NCBI GenBank assembly: GCA_015257635.1
Contig: JABZJU010000007.1
Coordinates: 1 to 9,862 of the forward strand
Direction of reading: 5' to 3'
Length of the DNA stretch: 9,862 nucleotides
Source: Nanosynbacter sp.
GTDB taxonomy: Bacteria > Patescibacteriota > Saccharimonadia > Saccharimonadales > Saccharimonadaceae
Below are positions 1 through 6,681 of this stretch, piece after piece (the stretch's first letter is position 1; each line of letters opens with the position of its first letter). A model generated the notes under the pieces. It saw nothing but the letters and a program-made list of their open reading frames with translations, was not told the DNA's origin and made no database searches. Both the position numbers and the translations under genes were made by a program.

Positions 1-1202
1 CTAGTAATTGGTCCCATGACGCTGACTGCCACCAGGGCAATAACAACACCCATAGCAACGATCATTACCGGTTCAATAATAGAGCTAACGCCGTCAATTG
101 CAGTATCTACCTCTTCTTCGTAAAAGTCGGCAACTTTAACCAGAACTTTATCTGTTTGTCCAGTTTCTTCACCGACGGATAGCATCTGTGCCACGATTGG
201 CGGATACAAGTCGTCTCGTTCTGCGATAATTTTTGATAAAACTTCGCCGTTTTGGACTCGCCTAGTGGCTTCCTTTAGAGATTTTTCGTAAGCGACATTT
301 CCGACGGCACGTGAAGTTACATCCAGTGCTTCAAGTACGGCCACGCCTGCGCCAATAAGAGCGGAAAATGTTCGAGTAAAGCGAGCGATTGCCACCTTTT
401 TAACAATTGGGCCAACAGCTGGAACTTTGATGATGATATTATGAAATTTTACGCGACCTTTTGGGGTTTTAATATAGCGAATTAATAGCCAAATGCTTCC
501 GGCAAATATTGGAATGATTATATACCAAAATGACACCACAAAATCGCTAATTCCGAGCATAATTTCAGTAAGGAGCGGCAGTTTGGCGTCGGGTCCGCCC
601 ATGTCTTTAATAGTTTTACCGATGACTGGAATAATGAAGATCATCAAGATAAAGAAGGCAATAATTGTAATAATCAAAAGGACGATCGGATATGTCATGG
701 CGCCTTTAATCTTTTTCTTCATGGAGGAGTTTTTTTCTTGTTGTAGGGCTAGGCGCTTTAGGATGTCATCCAAAATACCTCCAGTTTCACCTGCAGCAAC
801 CATATTTACGTAGATGTCATTGAAAGTTTCTGGGTGTTTACTGAGGGCATCTGCAAATGACATACCACCTTCAATGTCCTTTATTACGGCGTTGATTGTT
901 TCTCGAAAATTAGCGCTTTCTGCGTGTTTTGACATTGAGTTAAGAGAGCGAAGAATTGGGACTCCGGCTGAAACCATGGCGCTTAATTGTCGAGTAAACA
1001 TAACTAGTTCATCAGTTTTGGCACCTTTCTTTTTTTTGCCAAAGGAAAAGCTGAGCTCTTTTTTTGCACTTTTTTCTTCGATTTTTACCAATTGTCCGTG
1101 TGCTTTTAGGCTGTTAATGGCAGATAATTTATCAGCCGCTTCAATTGTCGAAGAAATGGTCTCTTTCTTTTTATTGACAAGTAGGTATTCAAAAATTGGC
1201 AT
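1..1202 (-). CDS. pilC: Type IV pilus / type II secretion inner-membrane platform protein PilC (GspF family), C-terminus cut by window edge
   Basis: The reading frame stays open from an ATG at 1202 to the left window edge: 400 complete codons plus two bases. Family members are usually about 400-410 residues, so only the last few are missing. Two T2SSF repeats are visible, each opening with a related motif: FTRQLSAMVSAGVPILRSL from residue 69 and RFTRTFSALIGAGVAVLEAL around residue 270. Hydrophobic membrane segments lie at about 168-196, 217-241 and 375-397. A lysine-rich linker precedes the first repeat. PilC is the polytopic platform that couples the PilB ATPase to pilin insertion and extraction. 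The start lies 4 nt after the pilB stop, and a GAGGGAG ribosome-binding site sits inside the last pilB codons, so the two genes are co-transcribed. Family assignment is secure. A role in pili rather than secretion is inferred from the neighbour. Confidence 0.95.
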   Translation of the reverse strand, partial: MPIFEYLLVNKKKETISSTIEAADKLSAINSLKAHGQLVKIEEKSAKKELSFSFGKKKKGAKTDELVMFTRQLSAMVSAGVPILRSLNSMSKHAESANFRETINAVIKDIEGGMSFADALSKHPETFNDIYVNMVAAGETGGILDDILKRLALQQEKNSSMKKKIKGAMTYPIVLLIITIIAFFILMIFIIPVIGKTIKDMGGPDAKLPLLTEIMLGISDFVVSFWYIIIPIFAGSIWLLIRYIKTPKGRVKFHNIIIKVPAVGPIVKKVAIARFTRTFSALIGAGVAVLEALDVTSRAVGNVAYEKSLKEATRRVQNGEVLSKIIAERDDLYPPIVAQMLSVGEETGQTDKVLVKVADFYEEEVDTAIDGVSSIIEPVMIVAMGVVIALVAVSVMGPIT

Positions 1203-1206
1203 AATA

Positions 1207-2985
1207 TTACTCCCTCGTTGATCTCAAAACTTCTTCTACCGTGGTAATTCCGCGTAGTGATTTAATAAGTCCGTCCATTTGCATTGTTACCATACCTTCA
1301 GAAATTGCCTGATCCTGAATGTCGTTACTGGTGGCGTTGGCGGTAATCATTTTTTGAATAGGAATAGAGATCCCGAGAACTTCGTAGATACCAACGCGTC
1401 CTTTAAATCCATTGTGGCCGCATTCATCACAGCCCTCTGGATTCGGTCGCCATAGACGCTCGATTCCTAAATCTGTCGACCCCATAGGCGTATCGCCACC
1501 AATTTTATCTTCAAAAGCCTGCTCTTCGAGATTGTGGATTTTCTTAATCGACTCAGTGTTTATCTTAAACATTTCGGCAATATATTTTATTTCTTCTTCA
1601 CTTGGGGTGTATTCTTGGCGGCAATTCATACACAGACGTCTAACTAATCGCTGTCCAATCACTGCTTTTACAGTTGAGGCAATCAAGAATGGTTCAATCC
1701 CCATATCTAGTAAACGCGGTAAACATGTCGCGGCGTTATTTGTGTGCAAAGTAGAGAATACTAAGTGTCCAGTTAGCGCCGCTTGAACGCCAAGGTTTGC
1801 GGTTTCGCCGTCGCGAATTTCTCCAACCATAATGATGTTTGGATCTTGGCGAAGTAACGCCCTTAATCCTGAAGCGAAGGTCATTCCAGCCTTGGCGTTG
1901 GTCTGAGTTTGATTGACTCCTGGGATTTTATATTCTACTGGGTCTTCAATCGTAGAGATATTGACGTCTGGGGTATTGAGCTCCGACAAGACACTAAACA
2001 AACTGGTTGATTTTCCCGATCCAGTTGGCCCAGTAACCAAAATCATACCGTTAGGCTGCGCCATAGCATCTTTTACTGTCGTAAGAGATAGCCCCCAATA
2101 GCCCAGCTGATCCAATTTTACGGCTTGATTTGACTCATCCAAAATACGCATAACTACTTTTTCGCCATCGGCAATTGGTAGAGTTGAAACTCGAAAGGCG
2201 TATTTTTTCCCTGAAACCTGTATCTTAAATCGGCCGTCTTGCGGCACGCGGCGTTCGTCGATTTTTAGGTTGGAGAGAATTTTAATGCGGCTTACTAAGG
2301 CGCCATGAACGTTTCTTGGTAATTTGTTAACTTCCTTCAAGACACCATCAATTCGATAGCGAACCTGAACATAGTCTTCGCGCGGCTCAATGTGAATGTC
2401 AGAAGCGTTGGATTTTATGGCGTACTCCAATAGCAAATTAACAGTTTGAGCAATTGGTGAATTTTCCGCAAAATCGTCTTGGCTAACGTTCTGGTCTTCG
2501 GCGGAAGCGTCTTTTTGTACAGCGATAACTTCATCGAGTTCGGCGTTAATATTGCCACGATAATTTTCCAAACAGTCCAAAATGTTGCTTTTTGTCGCTA
2601 GGAAAACCTTTGTGTTGTAACCAATTTCTTTTTGGATGAAGTTCAATGCCTGCACGTCATCTGGATCTTCCATTGCAAGAGACAGGCTATTATCTTCATT
2701 TTTCTCAAAAAGTACAACATTGTACTGGCGTGCGATGTGTTCGGGAATTCGCTTTAATATATCTTCGGGAATATCCTTTGGTTCAATTCGCACGAAAGGC
2801 ACACCGATATAATCGCCAATTAACTTTGTCAAATCTTCCTCAGAAATGACTTTTTGTTCAATAATGGTTTCTTGCAATGTTTGCTTTGACCGTTCAGCGA
2901 TCAATTTCAAATCAGCAAGCTGCGGCTCATCAACAACCCCACCTTGTTTCAGAATGCTCTCAATTGTCTGGTCTGAAACACGCAT
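1207..2985 (-). CDS. pilB: Type IV pilus assembly ATPase PilB (GspE/PulE family)
   Basis: A 592-residue hexameric secretion ATPase. An N-terminal MshEN/T2SSE_N-type domain covers roughly residues 1-140, followed by an acidic linker and the N2 and ATPase domains. Walker A is GPTGSGKST at 319-327, the Asp box STIEDPVEY at 344-352, Walker B ends in GEIRDGETA at 388-396, and the His box TGHLVFSTLHTN is at 405-416. Two CxxC pairs (C452/C455 and C519/C522) form the zinc-binding tetracysteine motif typical of assembly ATPases (PilB/GspE) and absent from retraction ATPases (PilT). By homology it powers pilus extension with PilC at the cytoplasmic face of the membrane. Only a weak AAGAG lies before the ATG at 2985, and the candidate promoter leaves a short leader. 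No PilT or pilin gene is in the window. Confidence 0.96.
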   Translation of the reverse strand: MRVSDQTIESILKQGGVVDEPQLADLKLIAERSKQTLQETIIEQKVISEEDLTKLIGDYIGVPFVRIEPKDIPEDILKRIPEHIARQYNVVLFEKNEDNSLSLAMEDPDDVQALNFIQKEIGYNTKVFLATKSNILDCLENYRGNINAELDEVIAVQKDASAEDQNVSQDDFAENSPIAQTVNLLLEYAIKSNASDIHIEPREDYVQVRYRIDGVLKEVNKLPRNVHGALVSRIKILSNLKIDERRVPQDGRFKIQVSGKKYAFRVSTLPIADGEKVVMRILDESNQAVKLDQLGYWGLSLTTVKDAMAQPNGMILVTGPTGSGKSTSLFSVLSELNTPDVNISTIEDPVEYKIPGVNQTQTNAKAGMTFASGLRALLRQDPNIIMVGEIRDGETANLGVQAALTGHLVFSTLHTNNAATCLPRLLDMGIEPFLIASTVKAVIGQRLVRRLCMNCRQEYTPSEEEIKYIAEMFKINTESIKKIHNLEEQAFEDKIGGDTPMGSTDLGIERLWRPNPEGCDECGHNGFKGRVGIYEVLGISIPIQKMITANATSNDIQDQAISEGMVTMQMDGLIKSLRGITTVEEVLRSTRE

Positions 2986-3045
2986 AACTCTTATGGTTAT
3001 TGTACTATTATCGCCAAAAAAAAGCTAGCATAGTATAATATAAGA
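2986..3045. promoter_or_regulatory. Divergent promoter region between pilB and tsaE
   Basis: This 60-bp spacer must carry the promoters of both transcription units. Plus strand: TATAAT at 3034-3039 with TCGCCA at 3011-3016 (4 of 6 matches to TTGACA) and a 17-bp spacer, a good sigma-70-type promoter. It predicts a transcript start near 3046, the first base of the tsaE GTG codon. Minus strand: candidate -10 boxes are TACAAT (3004 to 2999) and GATAAT (3012 to 3007), neither with a convincing -35. The first would leave a leader of about 7 nt before pilB. An A8 tract lies at 3016-3023. The plus-strand call is fairly strong and the minus-strand call tentative. Confidence 0.6.
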
Positions 3046-3504
3046 GTGAATATTTCTGGTGAAGAGAAAATGCGAGAATTGGGCGCGGCAATTGGCCGGG
3101 CTGTTTCTGGCGGGGAAGTTCTGGAATTGGTCGGTGATATTGGCGCGGGAAAAACCACGTTGACGAAGGGAATTGCGCAAGCTTTAGAGATCAACGAGCC
3201 AGTTCAGAGTCCAACTTTCACGATTTCGCGCGTGTACGATTCACCTAGCGGTCTGAGTTTGGCGCATTACGATTTTTATAGATTGGGAAATGCTGGAATT
3301 ATGAGCGAGGAGATTCGCGAAGTGGCGGCTTCTAATTCGGTGGTTGTAGTTGAATGGGCTGGTGCTGTCGATGATGCATTGCCGAGTGATCGGTTGGTGA
3401 TAAAAATTACTGCGATTAGCGAAGAAGGGCGGCTTGTAGAATTTTATCCTGGCGGCAAAAAATCTGATGAACTTTTGGGAAAAATAAAGGAGAATATGGC
3501 GTGA
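3046..3504 (+). CDS. tsaE: tRNA threonylcarbamoyladenosine biosynthesis ATPase TsaE
   Basis: A 152-residue P-loop ATPase that in bacteria works with TsaD and TsaB to transfer threonylcarbamoyl to A37 of ANN-decoding tRNAs. Walker A is GDIGAGKTT at 30-38, followed by the family motifs SPTFTI (55-60), HYDFYRL (74-80) and VEW (102-104). The GTG at 3046 gives an N-terminus of normal family length (GEEKMRELG aligns with the usual first helix). An in-frame TAG at 3031 rules out an earlier start. The ATG at 3070, preceded by GAAGAG, is an alternative. No ribosome-binding site precedes the GTG because the promoter -10 box ends only 6 bp upstream, so translation from it would be leaderless. The 3' end overlaps tsaB by 4 nt (GTGA). 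Confidence 0.93.
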   Translation: MNISGEEKMRELGAAIGRAVSGGEVLELVGDIGAGKTTLTKGIAQALEINEPVQSPTFTISRVYDSPSGLSLAHYDFYRLGNAGIMSEEIREVAASNSVVVVEWAGAVDDALPSDRLVIKITAISEEGRLVEFYPGGKKSDELLGKIKENMA

Positions 3505-3875
3505 TAATTTTATTAGATACTTCAACATCAACATGTTTTTTGACAATAGTCAATGGAGAAAATCGCCAGGATTTTGAATGGGAAGCTGGGCGAACGTTGG
3601 CGCGGAATTTGTTGAAATTTTTGGAAGAAAAGACTGGCGATTTGCATCTTATAAGCGGCATTGGCGTGATGAAAGGACCAGGAAGTTTTACGGGGCTGAG
3701 AATTGGTTTGACGGTTGTGAATATCTTGGCGGACAGCTTGAATATTCCTATTGTTGGTGTGATGGGTGACAATTGGCGTGATTTGGCTTTGGGTAAATTG
3801 CGTTCTGGCGAGAATGAAAAAATTGTTATGCCAGAGTACGGTGCTACTGCGAATATCACTGCGCCGCGAAAATAA
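3501..3875 (+). CDS. tsaB: Short tRNA threonylcarbamoyladenosine biosynthesis protein TsaB (N-terminal half)
   Basis: TsaB is the ASKHA-fold partner of TsaD in t6A synthesis. The product has only 124 residues where the family usually has about 220-240. The N-terminal LLDTSTS strand-turn (4-10) and the signature GPGSFTGLRIGL (59-70) are intact. After IPIVGV (82-87) there are only about 37 residues, ending in a PEYGATANITAP tail that resembles the extreme C-terminus of full TsaB. Roughly 100 residues of the second subdomain are therefore missing. The stop is followed by non-coding leader with no recognisable TsaB remnant, which suggests a compact natural form rather than a fresh truncation. The start is GTG at 3501, overlapping the tsaE stop, with GGAG at 3489-3492. 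TsaD is not in the window. Confidence 0.85.
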   Translation: MIILLDTSTSTCFLTIVNGENRQDFEWEAGRTLARNLLKFLEEKTGDLHLISGIGVMKGPGSFTGLRIGLTVVNILADSLNIPIVGVMGDNWRDLALGKLRSGENEKIVMPEYGATANITAPRK

Positions 3876-3912
3876 TTTTTATCGCTCAAACTGTCAAAAC
3901 CGTGTATAATTA

Positions 3913-3948
3913 AATTACGGCGGTTTGTGATTTTTGATTCGCCGAATT
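3913..3948 (+). other. Predicted hairpin near the 5' end of the rny transcript
   Basis: AATT-A-CGGCG (3913-3922) pairs with CGCCGAATT (3940-3948): nine base pairs with a single bulged A and a 17-nt AT-rich loop. With the transcript start predicted at about 3917, the CGGCG arm would lie almost at the 5' end of the mRNA. A stem in that position commonly slows 5'-end-dependent decay. The pairing is seen in the sequence; the function is inference. Confidence 0.4.
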
Positions 3949-3983
3949 AGATAGTTTGAAGTTGATTGGCTGTTGATATTTTT

Positions 3984-4004
3984 CCTTGAGACGAACACTC
4001 AGGG
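3984..4004 (+). other. Predicted hairpin just upstream of the rny ribosome-binding site
   Basis: CCTTGAG (3984-3990) and CTCAGGG (3998-4004) pair over seven positions, one of them G-T, around a 7-nt loop ACGAACA. The right arm can alternatively form a short stem, TCAG (3999-4002) with CTGA (4009-4012). Two mutually exclusive folds next to AAAGGA at 4017 could modulate translation. It matches no riboswitch or leader that I recognise. Confidence 0.35.
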
Positions 4005-4016
4005 GCGGCTGATCGG

Positions 4017-4022
4017 AAAGGA
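4017..4022 (+). promoter_or_regulatory. Ribosome-binding site that selects the rny start codon
   Basis: AAAGGA directly abuts the first ATG (4023) but stands 6 nt before the second in-frame ATG (4029). Normal spacing favours 4029. The difference is only two N-terminal residues (Met-Ile). Confidence 0.6.
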
Positions 4023-4028
4023 ATGATA

Positions 4029-5519
4029 ATGATAGAAGTAATTATTGCCGCGGCTATTGGAGCTGGCGCGGGTGCTGCTGGTCTTGTTGGATATCAGAGA
4101 ACTCGCCAAATTAACGGTAAAAATCAGATTGAGCGAGATCTGGCAGATGCGAAAACTAAGGCGAGCGACATCGTCCTTAAGGCTAAGGACGAGGCGCTTA
4201 AGATTGAAAATGAACGTCGCAAGGAATGGCAAAAGACCGAAAATCGTTTGGCGGATCGCGAGAAGACTCTGGATAATAAGCTGGAAGAGCTTGATCGACG
4301 AGCAGAAAAATTGCGCGCGCATGAGGATGAAGTTGATAATCTTAAAAATGAAATTCGCGACATCCGCTCCAGACAGCAAGAGAAATTGGAAAAAATCGCT
4401 GGATTGAAGAAAAAAGATGCTGCCGATAAGTTAATGCAGATGACTGAGCGCGATATTAAGCAAGACTTGGCCGGTTTGGTGTCGAAACTACAACATGATG
4501 CAATGGATGACGCTGAAGAACGGGCGCAAATGATCCTCGTGACCGCAATGGAACGAATGAGTAGTGAAGTTACTGCTGAGCGTACGGTGACTGCGGTCAA
4601 GCTGACCGATGATGAGATGAAGGGTCGAATTATTGGTAAGGAGGGGCGTAATATTCAAGCGCTCCAGCGCGAAACTGGCGTCGATATTTTAGTTGACGAT
4701 ACGCCTGGTATGATTATTTTGTCGAGTTTTGATCCTGTTCGCCGACAAGTGGCTCGACTGAGTCTTGAAATGCTAATGAAGGATGGTCGTATTCATCCTG
4801 CACGCATTGAAGAAGTGGTCGCTAAGGCTAAGAAACAGATCGAGAAAGAAGTTCGCCAGGCTGGTGAAGATGCTATGCGCGAAACTGGCGTGGTTGGGAT
4901 TCCGAAGGAGATGCTGCTGCTTCTTGGTGAATTGAAGTTTCGTACCAGCTTCGGTCAGAACGTCCTGAAGCATTCGACTGAGATGGCGCAAATTGCGGGG
5001 ATGATTGCTGAGGAAATTGGTGCGGATGTGCGCATTACGAAAATTGCTACACTTCTTCATGACGTCGGCAAGGCGGTGTCGCATAAAATTGAGGGTAAAC
5101 ATCATCATATTGGGGCGGAATTGGCTCGTAAATATGGTATGGATGAGAGAATTGTTCACGCAATCGAAGCACACCATGATGATATCGAAGCGACAACTCC
5201 AGAGGCAATTATTGTTCGAGTTTGTGACGCGGCTTCGGCTGCGCGTCCAGGTGCGCGTAACGTTTCTGCTGAGAATTTTGCAGAGCGAATGCGCGATTTG
5301 GAAAACGTCGCTACGAGCTTTGAGGGAATTGATAAGGCTTACGCGATTTCTGCTGGTCGTGAAGTTCGTGTGATCGTGAAGCCTCAGACGATTGATGATT
5401 TGTCGGCGATTAAATTGGCGCGAGATATTGCGACGAAAATTGAGTCGACAATGCAATATCCTGGCACCATTAAGGTTAACGTAATTCGCGAAACGCGAGC
5501 AATTGAGTTTGCTAAATAA
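4029..5519 (+). CDS. rny: Ribonuclease Y (membrane-anchored endoribonuclease)
   Basis: The protein is 496 residues from the preferred ATG at 4029, or 498 from 4023; Bacillus RNase Y is about 520. Domain order is canonical. A short N-terminal membrane segment rich in Ile, Ala and Gly (residues 2-21) comes first. A long, highly charged coiled coil follows to about 140. A KH RNA-binding domain carries GRIIGKEGRN at 199-208. An HD domain has LLHDVGK at 342-348, a histidine cluster KHHHIG at 357-362 and EAHHDD at 380-385, the metal-binding residues for hydrolysis. The C-terminus IRETRAIEFAK is the usual family ending. RNase Y starts mRNA decay at the inner membrane by endonucleolytic cuts, preferring 5'-monophosphorylated RNA in characterised species. 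The TAA overlaps the next gene's ATG by one base (TAATG). Confidence 0.97.
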   Translation: MIEVIIAAAIGAGAGAAGLVGYQRTRQINGKNQIERDLADAKTKASDIVLKAKDEALKIENERRKEWQKTENRLADREKTLDNKLEELDRRAEKLRAHEDEVDNLKNEIRDIRSRQQEKLEKIAGLKKKDAADKLMQMTERDIKQDLAGLVSKLQHDAMDDAEERAQMILVTAMERMSSEVTAERTVTAVKLTDDEMKGRIIGKEGRNIQALQRETGVDILVDDTPGMIILSSFDPVRRQVARLSLEMLMKDGRIHPARIEEVVAKAKKQIEKEVRQAGEDAMRETGVVGIPKEMLLLLGELKFRTSFGQNVLKHSTEMAQIAGMIAEEIGADVRITKIATLLHDVGKAVSHKIEGKHHHIGAELARKYGMDERIVHAIEAHHDDIEATTPEAIIVRVCDAASAARPGARNVSAENFAERMRDLENVATSFEGIDKAYAISAGREVRVIVKPQTIDDLSAIKLARDIATKIESTMQYPGTIKVNVIRETRAIEFAK

Positions 5520-6046
5520 TGAAATTTACAGATGAAGAGCGACGGGCTTGGCTGGCAAGTTTGGATAGGCGTTTTTCCAGTGCGGCGGTGTTAATTGAAA
5601 ATGAGCAGGGCGAACTATTGATCGTCAAGGCTGGCTATAAAGACCATTGGTCGCTGCCTGGTGGCATTGTTGACGCTGGAGAATCCCCGTTGGAAGCGGC
5701 GGTGCGCGAGGTGAAAGAAGAAGTCGACATTCAAGTCGATCCTAAGGATCTGAAACTTGCCATGGTTGCTTCGCGTCATTCTGATGAGTTTTTGACGCAT
5801 CAATTTGTGTTTTTTACAAAGTTAGAAAACGATGCTTTTTCTGATATAAAATTGCAGGAATCGGAAATTGTGGCTAGCAAATTTATTGCCAAAAATGATG
5901 TAGATTTTGAAGATATGTCGCTGCTCTGGGCAATCAGATTTTGGGCAATTGATAAATTCGGTTATGTAAATACGAAAATTATTGATAATGACGGCGTGAA
6001 GAAAGAAGTTGTAGAATTTTTTGCGCCGATGATTGGAGGGAAATAA
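5519..6046 (+). CDS. Nudix hydrolase, substrate unknown
   Basis: The product is 175 residues. The Nudix box starts at G49 in LPGGIVDAGE (46-55) and continues to REVKEEVDI (63-71), following GX5EX7REUXEEXGU except that the usual Gly is Asp70. The metal-binding glutamates E64, E67 and E68 are present. A beta strand typical of the fold (AAVLIENEQGELLIVKA, 22-38) precedes the box. Nudix enzymes hydrolyse nucleoside diphosphates linked to another group, or mRNA 5' ends in the RppH group; the substrate cannot be read from this sequence. The start ATG shares one base with the rny stop and lacks a good ribosome-binding site, so translation is probably coupled to rny. The last 30 residues after FWAIDKFGYV are not a motif I recognise. 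Confidence 0.9.
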   Translation: MKFTDEERRAWLASLDRRFSSAAVLIENEQGELLIVKAGYKDHWSLPGGIVDAGESPLEAAVREVKEEVDIQVDPKDLKLAMVASRHSDEFLTHQFVFFTKLENDAFSDIKLQESEIVASKFIAKNDVDFEDMSLLWAIRFWAIDKFGYVNTKIIDNDGVKKEVVEFFAPMIGGK

Positions 6047-6681
6047 TGGGAATATTAGTTATTAGTCGGCACGGTGAGAGCGAGTGGAATCTGCTCGGTA
6101 AGTGGACTGGATGGACGGATGTTAATTTGACGGAAAAGGGTCACAATGACACTGTGCGGTTAGGTGCTTTGTTAAAAGGTTTATCATTTAATGAAGCTTA
6201 CACTTCATCATTAAAACGCACACAACAAACTTTGGCTGCGCTGCTCGAAGGGTGCGGTGTTGAAAATCTACCAACAACGCATGCAACTGAGTTAAACGAG
6301 CGTGATTATGGCGATTTGACTGGAAAAAATAAATGGGAAGTTAAAGCGGAGATTGGCGAAGAGGCTTTTAATGGTATTCGACGCGGTTGGGATTATCCAG
6401 TGCCGGGCGGCGAAACTTTGAAAGATGTTTATGTGCGGGTTGTTCCATATTTTGAGCAAGAGATTTTGCCGAAATTGCAGAATGGTGAGAATATTTTATT
6501 GGTGGCTCACGGCAATTCTATTCGGGCTTTAATTAAACATCTCGACCAGGTTCCAGAGGCCGAGATGGCGAATGTAGAGATGCCATTTGGTCAATTATTG
6601 GTTTATACGTTCGAGCCCGGTCAATCTTTGCCAATCAAAAAAGAAGTATTGTCGGTTGAGATCGAAGCTGTGAATGCTTAA
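6046..6681 (+). CDS. gpmA: 2,3-bisphosphoglycerate-dependent phosphoglycerate mutase, compact form
   Basis: A 211-residue histidine phosphatase superfamily protein, against about 250 for E. coli GpmA. SRHGESEWN (7-15) carries the phosphoacceptor His9. KWTGWTDVNLTEKG (19-32) is the dPGM-specific segment. Arg58 follows in SSLKRTQQT. ELNERDYGDLTG (82-93) holds the acid Glu85 and AHGNSIRAL (154-162) the second catalytic His155. The region after IRRGWDYPVP (111-120) is shorter than in the E. coli enzyme, where the RRS-D-PPPP segment continues into an insertion; most of the missing length is here and at the C-terminus. The expected reaction is interconversion of 3- and 2-phosphoglycerate in lower glycolysis. 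GGAGGG at 6035-6040 is a strong ribosome-binding site, and the ATG overlaps the Nudix stop by one base. A phosphatase acting on another substrate is a less likely alternative. Confidence 0.87.
   Translation: MGILVISRHGESEWNLLGKWTGWTDVNLTEKGHNDTVRLGALLKGLSFNEAYTSSLKRTQQTLAALLEGCGVENLPTTHATELNERDYGDLTGKNKWEVKAEIGEEAFNGIRRGWDYPVPGGETLKDVYVRVVPYFEQEILPKLQNGENILLVAHGNSIRALIKHLDQVPEAEMANVEMPFGQLLVYTFEPGQSLPIKKEVLSVEIEAVNA

Larger units (their letters stand above)
3876..4028 (+). promoter_or_regulatory. rny promoter and structured 5' leader
   Basis: This is the longest non-coding stretch in the window. A perfect -10 hexamer TATAAT lies at 3905-3910. No good -35 is visible, and a TG stands directly against the hexamer instead of one base away as in a true extended -10. 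Transcription would start near 3917, giving a leader of about 110 nt. Two hairpins are predicted by eye (listed separately). The first begins at about the predicted transcript start; the second ends 12 nt before the ribosome-binding site. No U-run follows either stem, so they do not look like intrinsic terminators for tsaB. A read-through mRNA from tsaB remains possible. Confidence 0.5.

Noticed and set aside
493..1221. Two plus-strand ORFs of 106 and 135 codons
   Set aside because: They are antisense to pilC, whose motifs and membrane segments are clear throughout the region.
3901..3925. Intrinsic terminator for tsaB around the CCGT...ACGG inverted repeat
   Set aside because: The arms are only four bases, enclose the -10 box, and no U-run follows.
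3876..4028. Known riboswitch or small RNA gene in the rny leader
   Set aside because: No conserved core of a riboswitch class I know was recognised. Only simple hairpins could be supported.
4773..5456. A 227-codon ORF on the minus strand inside rny
   Set aside because: It lies antisense to the conserved KH and HD domains, has a low-complexity Arg/Asn/Ser-rich composition and no motif. It is a shadow of rny.
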